Shown here: in pieces, positions 25,209 through 34,641 of the stretch | Position numbering within the stretch: position 1 is the stretch's first letter | Layout of the letters: every line of letters starts with the position of its first letter | Assembly: GCA_016868475.1 (NCBI GenBank) | Contig: VGGU01000002.1 | Span: forward strand, 1 to 64,000 | DNA: 64,000 bases | DNA from: Bacteroidota bacterium | GTDB taxonomy: Bacteria; Bacteroidota; Bacteroidia; Chitinophagales; Chitinophagaceae | Direction of reading: 5' to 3' | Made by a program: the position numbers and the translations under genes | The notes under the pieces: generated by a model | The model's database searches: none | What the model saw: the letters and a program-made list of their open reading frames with translations, nothing else | Told to the model about the DNA's origin: nothing

Positions 25209-25649
25209 CTAAACGGGAGAAACACCATATTTACCAAGGTACAAGTCTTCTTTTCCCCTCATTTTCTGAATATCGGAGCTTTTTTTGTCTCTATACCCAC
25301 AAAGATGTAGCGCACCATGAAAAACAACCCGGAGGATTTCGCTTTTTATACTTAGGCCCAGCGATTTTGCATTATCCCTAACTTGGTCAACGCTTATATA
25401 TATATCTGCGGTTATTAGTTTGCTATCAGAGAGATCAAAGGTGATTATATCAGTAGCGTAGTTGTGCTTTAAGTACTGGCGGTTTATATTACGGATGGTC
25501 CTATTGTTGCAGAAAATGTAATTAACCAGGCCAATCTCTTTGTTTTCTGATTTAAATAAGTTTTCAATGAATTTCTTCAGGGCGGACCGATTACCAAGGT
25601 CAATCGAGGCAGAGGGAAAGAAAAAGCAGACTTTTGATTTTGAGTTCAT
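25209..25649 (-). CDS. ybeY: rRNA maturation endoribonuclease YbeY
   Basis: The protein has 146 residues from the ATG at 25649 (MNSKSKV). The metal-site motif reads HGALHLCGYRD, with H111 and H115 present. The third His of the classical HGxLHLxGYDH motif is replaced by Asp (D121), a change I associate with Bacteroidota YbeY. The family processes 16S rRNA 3' ends and takes part in ribosome quality control. A longer reading frame to 25685 is rejected because it begins at a TTG only 3 bp from the feoA -7 element. Confidence 0.9.
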   Translation of the reverse strand: MNSKSKVCFFFPSASIDLGNRSALKKFIENLFKSENKEIGLVNYIFCNNRTIRNINRQYLKHNYATDIITFDLSDSKLITADIYISVDQVRDNAKSLGLSIKSEILRVVFHGALHLCGYRDKKSSDIQKMRGKEDLYLGKYGVSPV

Positions 25650-25688
25650 AATTATCAAAATTCGTAAAGAAATACCACTCAACAAGGA

Positions 25689-25696
25689 TAGCTTTG
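25689..25696 (+). promoter_or_regulatory. -7 promoter element of feoA
   Basis: TAGCTTTG matches TAnnTTTG and ends 18 nt before the feoA ATG at 25715. The downstream nadD gene is probably on the same transcript. Confidence 0.5.
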
Positions 25697-25714
25697 CATA
25701 ATTAATGCTAGTTT

Positions 25715-25945
25715 ATGATGGTTAGACTATCGGATCTTAAACCGGGGCAGGAGGCAACAATCGAGGAGTTTGAAAACTCCGAGCTTTTATTAAAACTCAT
25801 GGAAATGGGGTGTATTCCTGGAGAAAAGGTTTTGGTTGAGCAGGTTGCACCGCTTGGGGATCCAATTTCGGTATCTGTTTCAGGATACCGTCTTAGCTTA
25901 AGAATTAATGAGGCAGAAACTATTTTGGTTAACGTAAAATGCTGA
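25715..25945 (+). CDS. feoA: ferrous iron transport protein A
   Basis: The 76-residue SH3-like protein has the family pattern LSDLKPGQEATIEEF, then MGCIPGEKV and a C-terminal GYRLSLRINEA strand. FeoA is a small cytoplasmic partner of the Fe(II) transporter FeoB. Unusually, feoB is not the next gene: it lies 3.2 kb away on the opposite strand. nadD follows after 15 bp. Some Bacteroidota fuse FeoA to FeoB; here they are separate genes. Confidence 0.9.
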   Translation: MMVRLSDLKPGQEATIEEFENSELLLKLMEMGCIPGEKVLVEQVAPLGDPISVSVSGYRLSLRINEAETILVNVKC

Positions 25946-25960
25946 TAATCAAATAAATAG

Positions 25961-26533
25961 GTGAAAATCGCTCTTTATTTTGGCTCCTTTAACCCAATTC
26001 ACAACGGGCACCTGATTGTGGCTAATTACCTATTAAACCAAACAGACATAGAAAAACTATGGTTGGTTGTTTCGCCCCAAAACCCAAACAAACAAGAAAA
26101 TAGTTTACTAAACGAATATCAGCGTCTTCATTTAACCAAGCTCGCCACAGAAAACGACGAGCGAATAAAGGTTTCTGATATCGAGTTTAATCTGCCCAGG
26201 CCCTCATATACAATTGATACGCTTACTTATCTGAGTGAAAAATACCCACAACATCAATTTTCAATATTGATGGGTGCGGATAGTTTTCAAAATCTTCCCA
26301 ATTGGAAAAACGCCAATCAACTGTTGGCAAACTATCCAATATATGTTTATCCGAGACAAGGATTTTCGATTAGCAATAAGATGGGCGCCCAATTCAACAG
26401 CATTGATGCGCCAATGTTGAATCTGTCCGCAACCTATATTCGTAAATGTGTTGCAAGCGGAAAATCTATTCGATATATGGTTCCTGATTTGGTGCGAGAA
26501 GAAATAGAAAAAGGCGGGTATTATAAAAAATAA
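25961..26533 (+). CDS. nadD: nicotinate-nucleotide adenylyltransferase
   Basis: The protein has 190 residues from a GTG at 25961. The nucleotidyltransferase motif [10 protein letters not shown] begins at residue 8, and the C-terminal ISSTxIR-like block reads [13 protein letters not shown]. The enzyme adenylates nicotinate mononucleotide to deamido-NAD. It probably shares a transcript with feoA and overlaps the end of the convergent chrA gene by 13 bp. Confidence 0.95.
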   Translation: MKIALYFGSFNPIHNGHLIVANYLLNQTDIEKLWLVVSPQNPNKQENSLLNEYQRLHLTKLATENDERIKVSDIEFNLPRPSYTIDTLTYLSEKYPQHQFSILMGADSFQNLPNWKNANQLLANYPIYVYPRQGFSISNKMGAQFNSIDAPMLNLSATYIRKCVASGKSIRYMVPDLVREEIEKGGYYKK

Positions 26534-27759
26534 CCCAACAGCAAACAAATTGCAACGATTATTGGTGAAATAATTTTTGTAAAACGAAGCAACAACACGG
26601 TGCTCAACAATACTATTAAACTAATCCATCCGGTTGTGTTGTTTTCCAATAATGAAATATCTCGCGAAATATAAAGTGTAGAGGCAATTAATATTCCCAC
26701 AATTGCCGCGTTGACCCCTTCCAAGGAACGATAAACAACAGCATACTTTTTTAGATTGTGCCAAATGGGAAAAAAGAAAAGCACAAGCAGGGTACCCGGC
26801 AAAAAAATTGCAAAAGTTCCAATTAAGCAACCTAAAAATTGCATACCCGGCCCTTCTTTTTTTAACGCTAATCCTCCGGTAAAAGAGGCAAAAGAAAACA
26901 AGGGGCCGGGAACCGCTTGCACCAACCCCATGCCCATATAAAAATCTTGTTGATCAATTTGAATAACGTTAGGATTTTTTTCGCGAACCGTATTAGGACG
27001 AACACTCCATTGTTCGTACATCATTGGCAATAACACCTGGCCACCACCAAAAACCAGACTACCCAAACGATAGGTGTTCTCAAAAAGATTCAACTGTTTT
27101 CTTTCGGGCCAGTTGTTGGTGCGTGCAGCTTCGCTTAATAAACCAGCTACCAAAAAAATAATTCCAAATAGCCAAAAATTCCACCAACGAATTTGTTTGG
27201 GTTTTTCATCGATCTGCGGAATTCGTTTGCTACTAAAATTGGTTGCAATTCCTCCGGCAATTAACAAAACCGGAATTAACCAGGGCCTTCCGAATAATAA
27301 AACGGTTACAATAAGGCCAACCCCCATGATAACCCAAGTGATGGTATTTCTAATTGCTAACGGAAAAAAGCGAAGGATGGTAAAAACAAGAAATCCGGCT
27401 GCCATGGAGGGAATAAATCTAAACAAACCGTCTCCAATTTTATGCTGATTCAACAAGGGGAGCAAAAATGAAAATCCACCCATTATTGTACTAGCCGGAA
27501 AAATCCAGACCAAAAGAGTGAGTATAGCAAGAGGAATTCCTCCGCGCTTATAACCAATTAGAGTAAGGGTTTGTGTGGAGGATCCGCCCGGCAATAGTTG
27601 ACAAAGCGTATTATATTCCATCAACTCTTTCTCGGTTACATAGGGTGTTTTATGGACAAAATTTTTAAACATCATACCTAAATGCGCCTGTGGGCCCCCA
27701 AAAGAAACAAGGCTGTGTGTAAGAACGGATCGCAAAAAGGGAAGATGGCGAATCAACAT
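26521..27759 (-). CDS. ChrA-family chromate transporter, two-domain
   Basis: The 412-residue membrane protein is made of two homologous halves. The first opens with [11 protein letters not shown] and contains [17 protein letters not shown]; the second contains [15 protein letters not shown] and [16 protein letters not shown]. This is the long-chain ChrA layout. Family members export chromate by ion exchange, but many homologues have unknown substrates, so chromate resistance is not assured. It stands alone, overlapping nadD at its 3' end. Confidence 0.9.
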   Translation of the reverse strand: MLIRHLPFLRSVLTHSLVSFGGPQAHLGMMFKNFVHKTPYVTEKELMEYNTLCQLLPGGSSTQTLTLIGYKRGGIPLAILTLLVWIFPASTIMGGFSFLLPLLNQHKIGDGLFRFIPSMAAGFLVFTILRFFPLAIRNTITWVIMGVGLIVTVLLFGRPWLIPVLLIAGGIATNFSSKRIPQIDEKPKQIRWWNFWLFGIIFLVAGLLSEAARTNNWPERKQLNLFENTYRLGSLVFGGGQVLLPMMYEQWSVRPNTVREKNPNVIQIDQQDFYMGMGLVQAVPGPLFSFASFTGGLALKKEGPGMQFLGCLIGTFAIFLPGTLLVLFFFPIWHNLKKYAVVYRSLEGVNAAIVGILIASTLYISRDISLLENNTTGWISLIVLLSTVLLLRFTKIISPIIVAICLLLGYFL

Positions 27760-27817
27760 GGTACCCTAAAAGTAAAAATTTATCATTGTTATTGTATTTT
27801 CACAAAAACAAGTCTTC

Positions 27818-29134
27818 GTGAAAAACTTAATACTACCCTGTCTTTTTACGGTTTTCTTCACTGCGGCTAATGCCCAAGCGAAAAATTCCACAGCAGACCT
27901 TAGGTCAACGATTCATTCAAAAGCAGAACAGCTGCAGTCTAAAACTAATAGCTGGAGAGAGCAAATACACCAAAACCCCGAGTTGGGAAATCGCGAGTTT
28001 AAAACAGCAAAACTGATTGCCGCACATCTACGCTCGCTTGGGATTGAGGTACAGGAGGGTATTGCTAAAACGGGTGTGGTTGGGTTGTTAAAAGGAGCTA
28101 AGCCAGGACCCTGTGTGGCATTACGCGCAGATATGGACGGATTGCCTGTTGCTGAACGTGTAAAAATTCCTTTTGCCTCTCGAGAAAAAACTATCTACGA
28201 GGGCGCCGAAGTGGGAGTAATGCACGCTTGTGGTCATGACACGCATGTGGCTATTTTAATGACTGTTGCGGAAGTTCTTTCTGGTATGCGTGATCAACTT
28301 AACGGTTCGGTAAAGTTTGTTTTTCAACCAGCAGAAGAGGGAGCTCCTGCCGGCGAAGAGGGAGGGGCGGCATTGATGGTAAAAGAAGGGGTGATGGAAA
28401 ACCCAAAAGTGGATGCCATATTTGGATTACACATACAATCAACCTTAGAGGTTGGGAGAGTAAAATATAAGGCCGGATCAATAATGGCGGCGGCAGATTG
28501 GTTTAATATTGTTGTAAAGGGTAAGGGAAGTCATGGTTCTCAACCTTGGCGCGGAGTAGACCCTATTCAAGTTGGTGCGCAAATCATAGAAGGATTACAA
28601 AATATTGTTAGCCGACAATCAGAGTTAACCAAAGCACCAGTAGTAATTACGGTCGGAAAAATAAACGGAGGGGTTAGACAGAATATAATTTCTGAAACCT
28701 GCGAAATGTCTGGTACTATCCGTACGCTGGATAGTAAAATGCAAAAAGACGTGCATGAAAAAATAATAAGAACGGCTAAGTTAATTGCGGCCGCAAATGG
28801 TGCTGATGCGGATGTTGTAATTGAAACCAAAACATTGGTAACCTATAACACTCCCGAATTGGTAAAACAAATGGTGCCTACACTGGAAAAAACACTAGGC
28901 GCAACCAATGTAACCGAAACAGAATGGGTTACCGGAGCAGAAGATTTTTCTTATTATGGAACAAAAGCGCCGGCATTCTTTTTCTTTTTGGGAGGAATGC
29001 CCAAGGGACAAGACCCCTCTACAGCTCCACCACATCACACGCCAGATTTTTATGTTGATAATAGCGGCATGCCAGCCGGTGTTAAAACGCTATGCAATTT
29101 GGTGTTTGATTATTTGTCGGCCGCCGCAAAATAG
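27818..29134 (+). CDS. exported M20D amidohydrolase (hippurate/IAA-amino-acid hydrolase type)
   Basis: The protein has 438 residues from a GTG at 27818, with a signal peptide ending about residue 19 (ANAQA). The two-metal centre motifs of the M20D group are visible: MHACGHDTH, PAEEGAPAGEEGG, a HIQST segment with the usual His, and PPHHTPDFYVD near the C-terminus. It likely hydrolyses N-acyl or N-aminoacyl amides in the periplasm. It ends 12 bp from feoB (convergent). Confidence 0.9.
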   Translation: MKNLILPCLFTVFFTAANAQAKNSTADLRSTIHSKAEQLQSKTNSWREQIHQNPELGNREFKTAKLIAAHLRSLGIEVQEGIAKTGVVGLLKGAKPGPCVALRADMDGLPVAERVKIPFASREKTIYEGAEVGVMHACGHDTHVAILMTVAEVLSGMRDQLNGSVKFVFQPAEEGAPAGEEGGAALMVKEGVMENPKVDAIFGLHIQSTLEVGRVKYKAGSIMAAADWFNIVVKGKGSHGSQPWRGVDPIQVGAQIIEGLQNIVSRQSELTKAPVVITVGKINGGVRQNIISETCEMSGTIRTLDSKMQKDVHEKIIRTAKLIAAANGADADVVIETKTLVTYNTPELVKQMVPTLEKTLGATNVTETEWVTGAEDFSYYGTKAPAFFFFLGGMPKGQDPSTAPPHHTPDFYVDNSGMPAGVKTLCNLVFDYLSAAAK

Positions 29135-29146
29135 CGTTGAAAAAAA

Positions 29147-31261
29147 CTAGCTGAAAATAAAGTAAACTATCCAGGAAAGAATCCAGGCAAGTCCGGTCAT
29201 GTAAACTAATTGGATTGCCGGCCATTTCCAGCTTTTGGTTTCTCTTTTTACCACAGCTAGCGTGCTCATACATTGCATGGCAAACACATAAAATATCATT
29301 AACGAAAGACCGGTGGCCAGCGAAAACAATGGTTTGCCATTAGGGCGAACAGCAGCTTTCATTTTTTCATTCAACAAAGTATCATCGCCGTTGTCTCCAA
29401 CACTAAACAGTGTTGCCATGGTTCCCACAAAAACCTCTCTGGCAGCAAAAGAAGTGACCAACGCTATTCCTATTCTCCAATCAAAACCAAGCGGTGAAAT
29501 AACAAACTCTAATTCTTTCCCAATTAAACCAGCGAAAGAATTTTGGAGTTTGGCCGCGTGAAAATCTTTTTTTAATTGTACCGTATCTGAACCCGGGATT
29601 GATATAGAGGATTGATAATTTCTTTCAACAGCCTGCATGCGCGCAACAGGTCCATAGGTGCTTAGTCCCCAAAGAATCAGAGAAATAACCATGATCACTT
29701 TTCCCGCATCAAACATAAAAATTTTAGCCTTGCCTAACATGGTAGGCAATAGATTTCCCCAGCGTGGCGAGCGATACATGGGTAGCTCAAGAATAAAAAA
29801 ACTTTTTTCTTTAATCTTAATGAACAGATTGGCTATATAAGAAACCAACAACGCAACAACAACGCCGGCCATATACAACCCGAGCAAAACCAACCCCTGC
29901 AGACTTATTACCCCAAACAAATAATTTTTTGGAATCACCAGCGCTGTGATAGTAGTATAAACGGGCAACCTTGCCGAACAACTCATTAAAGGAGTTATTA
30001 AAATGGTAAGCAGTCTTTCTTTTCTGTTTTCTATGCCTCTTGCACACATGATGGCAGGTACAGCACAGGCAAAACCGCTAATCATGGGCATTACACTTTT
30101 CCCATTTAAACCCACGCTTCTCATTAGTCTGTCAGATAAAAAACCAATCCTTGCCATATAGCCAGAATCTTCTAATAAAGTAATGAGGCCAAACAATATC
30201 ATGATCTGAGGAACAAAAACAAGAATCCCCCCCAGCCCGGCCACAACACCATTTATAATTAAATCAGAAAATTGTGTGTTTGGAAGTGAAGAAGAAAGCC
30301 AGCTGCTCAGCATCCCAAAACCCAACTCCACCAAATTCATTGGATATTGCGCTAACAAAAAAACACTTTGAAATAATAAAAACAACACCGATAATAAAAT
30401 AAGGTATCCCCAGTTACGGTGCAGAAGCACAGCATCCAGCTTTTCTGTTAAAAAAGATTTTTTTAATGGATCTGGTTCCGTAACAGCCAACTGCATAACC
30501 TGTTTGATCTTTGCGTATCGTTGCAGTATTTCACTGGCCTGTGTTTTGGTGGGGTTGAATTGATATTGTTTTTCAATCTCTTCAATCTTGTGCTGTGTAT
30601 CCGGATCAAACCCAAAATGTTGGTGATTGATGAGAAGATGAATGGCTTTATAGTCCCCAATACCCACAAATTGATCCTTAATTTTTTCTATAGCAATTGC
30701 TGCCAAGGAGCGATTGTCGATAAAATCACGGACTGGAATTTTATAGGCACCATCAATGGTTTGCTCAATTGCTTTTTGAAGTGCACCAATTCCTCCTCCC
30801 TTTCTGGCATCAACCGCTACTACCGGCACCCCCAATTCTCTTTTGAGTTCGGTTGGATTAATTCTAATTCCTTTTTGGCGGGCCAGGTCCATCATGGTAA
30901 GCGCCACCACCACCGGCAACTTCAGATCAATTAACTGTGTACAAAAAAGCAGGTTTCGTTTTAGGTTGCTGGCATCGGCCACCACTACTATTACATCGGG
31001 TTTTATTTCGGCGTCTTCCCCCATGATCATTCGGTAGGTTACCCACTCGTCCATCCTTTTAGGATACAAACTGTAGGTGCCGGGCAGATCGATGAAATTC
31101 ACCCGATGTTTACCCAACTGTGCCGTTCCTGTTTTTTTATCAACGGTTACTCCTGGGAAATTTCCCACCTGTTGGCGCAGCCCTGTCAAGCGGTTAAAAA
31201 GGGAACTTTTTCCGCAGTTGGGGTTGCCCACAAGAGCAATATGATTAATAGTGGTTCCCAC
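29147..31261 (-). CDS. feoB: ferrous iron transport protein B
   Basis: The protein has 704 residues from a GTG at 31261. The N-terminal G-protein domain has G1 GNPNCGKS at 12-19, G3 DLPGTYSL and a VVVADASN segment. A helical GDI-like region follows. The membrane part has two Gate motifs (GFGCAVPAIMC-like, here SGFACAVPAIMCAR, and LITPLMSCSARLPVY). It imports Fe(II) across the inner membrane. The length is normal and there is no FeoA fusion. It is divergent from the M28 peptidase gene; a short hairpin-forming repeat lies between them. Confidence 0.95.
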   Translation of the reverse strand: MGTTINHIALVGNPNCGKSSLFNRLTGLRQQVGNFPGVTVDKKTGTAQLGKHRVNFIDLPGTYSLYPKRMDEWVTYRMIMGEDAEIKPDVIVVVADASNLKRNLLFCTQLIDLKLPVVVALTMMDLARQKGIRINPTELKRELGVPVVAVDARKGGGIGALQKAIEQTIDGAYKIPVRDFIDNRSLAAIAIEKIKDQFVGIGDYKAIHLLINHQHFGFDPDTQHKIEEIEKQYQFNPTKTQASEILQRYAKIKQVMQLAVTEPDPLKKSFLTEKLDAVLLHRNWGYLILLSVLFLLFQSVFLLAQYPMNLVELGFGMLSSWLSSSLPNTQFSDLIINGVVAGLGGILVFVPQIMILFGLITLLEDSGYMARIGFLSDRLMRSVGLNGKSVMPMISGFACAVPAIMCARGIENRKERLLTILITPLMSCSARLPVYTTITALVIPKNYLFGVISLQGLVLLGLYMAGVVVALLVSYIANLFIKIKEKSFFILELPMYRSPRWGNLLPTMLGKAKIFMFDAGKVIMVISLILWGLSTYGPVARMQAVERNYQSSISIPGSDTVQLKKDFHAAKLQNSFAGLIGKELEFVISPLGFDWRIGIALVTSFAAREVFVGTMATLFSVGDNGDDTLLNEKMKAAVRPNGKPLFSLATGLSLMIFYVFAMQCMSTLAVVKRETKSWKWPAIQLVYMTGLAWILSWIVYFIFS

Positions 31262-31332
31262 GTAAGTTAGATTGGGTGCAAAAGTAGACAGACCTTGTCA
31301 AATTGATTTACGAAATAAGAAGTACCTTTTGA

Positions 31333-31351
31333 ATTCCGTGTAAAACGGAAT
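31333..31351. promoter_or_regulatory. inverted repeat between feoB and the M28 peptidase gene
   Basis: ATTCCGT-GTAAA-ACGGAAT is a perfect 7-bp inverted repeat with a 5-nt centre, in the 121-bp divergent region. It could be an operator for feoB or the peptidase. It does not resemble a classical Fur box. Confidence 0.35.
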
Positions 31352-31382
31352 AACTTAGCAATTCTTTGATCAAACAACTTCA

Positions 31383-33068
31383 ATGAAATCAAGATTTTGC
31401 CTTCCCCTGCTGCTTATTACCTTAAGCGGTTGCACCATTATTAATAATTCAACCAGCACAAAGAAATTGGAGTCTGGCCTCCGCGAGCACGTTGCTTTTT
31501 TGGCAGACGATAAACTCGAAGGACGTAGAACGGGAACTGCGGGAGAAAAATTAGCAATGAGTTATATAGCTCAACAATTTCAAAAAATTGGACTGGAGCC
31601 CAAAGGAACAGATCAATACTACCAATCCTTTTTGGTGAACGAAGGAATTGAAATGAAAGAAGGAACAACGCTAACCATTTCCAAATCTGTTTCAGAAGGA
31701 ACGGTGGTCACCAAAAAATTGAACATCAGCAAAGATTTTTTTGCATTTCCCTATAGTGCCAATGGTCCTGTAACCGGAACTGCTACAACAGGGCTGCACG
31801 AAGTGGGCTTGCCAAGATTAATGGATATAAATGAAGTGTTGGAGGATAATGCAAGTAATCCACACTTTGATTTGGCCGGCTATATTTATGAGTACAGCAA
31901 GAATGCAAAAAGCAAAGGAGCCACTTCGTTGATTTGGTATAATCCTGGTAAAAAAGAAGATAAACTTGTTTTTAATGGGAAAGACAAATCCCCCACGATT
32001 GATATCCCCGTTCTTTACGTGAGCAACGCTGTGCTTAATGAAATGGCCAAAGAAGACGAGTTGGGAACTTTTAGTTTTAATGGGATGGTTCAGTTGGGTG
32101 AAAAAAAGCGTTCGGGCGCTAATGTAATTGGAGCAATCAACAACAACGCGGCAACCACAGTGGTCATTGGTGCGCATTTTGATCATCTTGGCTATGGAGA
32201 AGACGGGAATTCCCGCTATGAAAAAAAAGAACCTGCAATTCATAATGGCGCAGATGATAACGCCAGTGGAACCGCAGCGCTTATTGAATTATCCAGGATA
32301 TTGAAGCGTTCAACCTCAAAAACCAACAACTATTTATTTATTGCTTTTTCTGGAGAGGAGCTGGGGCTGTATGGTTCAAAACACTTTACCGATCACCCAA
32401 CCGTAGAACTCAGCACCGTTAATTATATGATTAATATGGATATGGTTGGACGAATGAACGACAGCACTCGCTCTGTAACCATTGGTGGATTTGGAACTTC
32501 TCCAACCTGGGCTTCTTTGATTAACAAGCCGTCGGCAACCAAAAACCAAAAAAATCTCACTATAAAAATTGATTCTAGTGGATCGGGCCCAAGCGATCAC
32601 ACTTCTTTTTACCGGAAAAACATTCCTGTGTTATTTTATTTTACAGGTCTACACACCGATTATCACAAGCCCTCGGATGATGCAGATAAAATCAACTACA
32701 AAGGTATGGCACAAATAGTGAGTCATGTTAACGGGGTAGTGAAAGGTGCCAATGAAAAAGGAAGGCTAGCGTTTTTAAAAACACGCGAAGCACAAACCAC
32801 CACTACCGCCAGATTTAGTGTTTCAATGGGAATTATGCCGGACTACACCTATAGCGGAAATGGGGTTCGGGCCGATGGTGTAACCGAGGGAAGGGCTGCA
32901 CAACAAGCCGGAATAAAAGCTGGAGATATTGTACTTCAAATAGGCGATTACCGTATCAGCTCCATGGAATCGTATATGCAAACATTGGGTAAGTTTAAAA
33001 AGGGCGATAAAACAAAAGTGGTCTATCAGCGCGGGGCAGAACAGTTTACCGCAGAGATTCAGTTTTGA
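31383..33068 (+). CDS. M28 family aminopeptidase lipoprotein with PDZ domain
   Basis: The 561-residue lipoprotein (Cys at 16 in LITLSGC) has the M28 di-zinc ligands in order: GAHFDHLG, NGADDNASGTAAL, SGEELGLYGS, NMDMVGRM and TDYHKPSDD. The insert between about residues 130 and 240 fits a PA-like domain. Residues from about 480 form a PDZ domain (GRAAQQAGIKAGDIVLQIGD). It is an envelope-located aminopeptidase. It has a divergent partner, feoB, and is followed after 49 bp by the IPExxxVDY gene. Confidence 0.92.
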   Translation: MKSRFCLPLLLITLSGCTIINNSTSTKKLESGLREHVAFLADDKLEGRRTGTAGEKLAMSYIAQQFQKIGLEPKGTDQYYQSFLVNEGIEMKEGTTLTISKSVSEGTVVTKKLNISKDFFAFPYSANGPVTGTATTGLHEVGLPRLMDINEVLEDNASNPHFDLAGYIYEYSKNAKSKGATSLIWYNPGKKEDKLVFNGKDKSPTIDIPVLYVSNAVLNEMAKEDELGTFSFNGMVQLGEKKRSGANVIGAINNNAATTVVIGAHFDHLGYGEDGNSRYEKKEPAIHNGADDNASGTAALIELSRILKRSTSKTNNYLFIAFSGEELGLYGSKHFTDHPTVELSTVNYMINMDMVGRMNDSTRSVTIGGFGTSPTWASLINKPSATKNQKNLTIKIDSSGSGPSDHTSFYRKNIPVLFYFTGLHTDYHKPSDDADKINYKGMAQIVSHVNGVVKGANEKGRLAFLKTREAQTTTTARFSVSMGIMPDYTYSGNGVRADGVTEGRAAQQAGIKAGDIVLQIGDYRISSMESYMQTLGKFKKGDKTKVVYQRGAEQFTAEIQF

Positions 33069-33091
33069 TAGAACGTTCTTATTGTAAAAGT

Positions 33092-33112
33092 TTGTAGTAG
33101 TTTAGACTACAA
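33092..33112. promoter_or_regulatory. inverted repeat just upstream of the IPExxxVDY gene
   Basis: TTGTAGT and ACTACAA (7 bp each, 7-bp spacer) end 5 bp before the ATG at 33118. The position would place an RNA hairpin or an operator directly on the ribosome-binding region. Confidence 0.3.
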
Positions 33113-33117
33113 TAGTT

Positions 33118-33564
33118 ATGGCAGAACGCATCCCCAAACTGGTTTTAGATAATTCGTTGATCACCGAGGCGTTTTTTGAAGGCACGCGATTACTGGGGAT
33201 TGTAGCCCCGATACGTGGCTATCAATTCTGTTGGCATCTTAATAATTCAATGGGGCTTGATTTTAGAATCAATGAATTGGAGATAAAACGGATTTATAAA
33301 AAACGGCAATACTCTTTTGCGGTATACGAATACAAAGAACCCACGGGTTCTCTTGAGCATTATATCTACAATAATAAGTTTGATGGCGAATTTCTGTTGC
33401 CAGAATTCAAACATCTTGATTTTTTATGGCTCATGCGAGAAGACGAGGTGAGCGATGCTTCAATACAACAGACCATCCAGATTATCCGAAATATGCAACC
33501 GGTTCAGCTAGTAGCCGAATTACCCATAGAGCATATAAAAAATAAGGAGAATTTAGTTTTTTAA
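33118..33564 (+). CDS. IPExxxVDY family protein
   Basis: The 148-residue soluble protein has no signal peptide. The overall pattern (early HLNNSMGLDFR segment, YxxYEYKEP, and a terminal string of short strands ending in ELPIEHIKNKENLVF) corresponds to the small Bacteroidota family named for the IPExxxVDY motif. No biochemical function is established that I know of. It ends 17 bp from selD (convergent). Confidence 0.7.
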   Translation: MAERIPKLVLDNSLITEAFFEGTRLLGIVAPIRGYQFCWHLNNSMGLDFRINELEIKRIYKKRQYSFAVYEYKEPTGSLEHYIYNNKFDGEFLLPEFKHLDFLWLMREDEVSDASIQQTIQIIRNMQPVQLVAELPIEHIKNKENLVF

Positions 33565-33581
33565 CCGCTGCTTGTTATTGA

Positions 33582-34634
33582 TTATTGTCTGATCAATAAG
33601 GGCACAGCAGTTTCCGCAGTGATTTTTCCAATTGGATTCACAAATGCACCAAGCCCTCTTGCTTGTAAGAGATCTTGCACTTCTTTCAAGGAGTCAGGAG
33701 CACAGCTAATCAGTAATCCGCCGTTGGTTTGCGGATCGGGGAGTACCGTAAACGCTTCCATCACATTCACCCCACCCTCAAACTTTACCTTACTACTATA
33801 TGCATTCCAATTACGAGAGGTGGCGTCAGGAGAAATCCGCTGGCTGATATAAGCTTGCAATCCTTCGATCAGGGGCACTTGAGAATAGTCGATAACTGCG
33901 CTGCAGCCACTTCCGCCAACCATTTCCAAAACATGTCCCATCAGCCCAAACCCGGTAACATCCGTCATGGCATTTACTCCATTTATTTTACCCAGTTCTT
34001 CACCAATGGTATTTAGTTGTGTTAATTGTTGATGTAAGGTAATGCGATCGGCTTCCTGTAGCAAACCTCGTTTTTGGGCAGTGGTGAGAATACCAACACC
34101 CAAAGGTTTGGTAAGCAGTAGCAGGTCTTCCGGTTTTGCAGTATTGTTTTTTTTCAAATTTTCCAAAGGAACAATTCCGGTAACCGCCAATCCAAAAATG
34201 GGTTCCGGCGAGTCAATGCTATGCCCGCCTGCAAGAGGAATTCCAGCATTCATGCAACTGGTTCTGCCTCCTTCAACTACACGCTGTGCATATGTAGCAG
34301 CAATTTTTTCAACAGGCCAGCCCAAAATGGCAATTGCCAATAAAGGTTTTCCTCCCATTGCATATACATCACTGATTGCATTGGCGGCAGCCACTTTTCC
34401 AAACAAAAAGGGATCGTCTACAATAGGAGTAAAAAAGTCAGTGGTTGAAATAAGCGCGGTGCCGTTTCCCAAATCATACACTGCCGCATCGTCATTACTA
34501 TGATTACCTACCAATAAATTTTTTGCATCCGGTAATGCAAGATTGGTGTGCAATATTTCTTCCAACACTTTAGGCGCAATTTTACAACCACAACCTGCGC
34601 CGTGTGAAAAAGAAGTGAGTTTAATAGATTCCAT
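33582..34634 (-). CDS. selD: selenide, water dikinase
   Basis: The 350-residue protein makes selenophosphate from selenide and ATP. The N-terminal catalytic motif HGAGCGCK carries C15, C17 and K18, so the enzyme uses Cys rather than selenocysteine. The AIR-synthase-like fold motifs STTDFFTPIVDDPF and GGHSIDSPEP are present. It directly follows mnmH (7 bp), so selenophosphate is probably used for 2-selenouridine in tRNA. No selA, selB or selC is visible in the window. Confidence 0.95.
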   Translation of the reverse strand: MESIKLTSFSHGAGCGCKIAPKVLEEILHTNLALPDAKNLLVGNHSNDDAAVYDLGNGTALISTTDFFTPIVDDPFLFGKVAAANAISDVYAMGGKPLLAIAILGWPVEKIAATYAQRVVEGGRTSCMNAGIPLAGGHSIDSPEPIFGLAVTGIVPLENLKKNNTAKPEDLLLLTKPLGVGILTTAQKRGLLQEADRITLHQQLTQLNTIGEELGKINGVNAMTDVTGFGLMGHVLEMVGGSGCSAVIDYSQVPLIEGLQAYISQRISPDATSRNWNAYSSKVKFEGGVNVMEAFTVLPDPQTNGGLLISCAPDSLKEVQDLLQARGLGAFVNPIGKITAETAVPLLIRQ

Positions 34635-34641
34635 GTTTATC

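Noticed and set aside
25650-25685. N-terminal extension of ybeY from a TTG at 25685
   Set aside because: The internal ATG at 25649 gives a normal family start, and the extension runs into the feoA promoter region.
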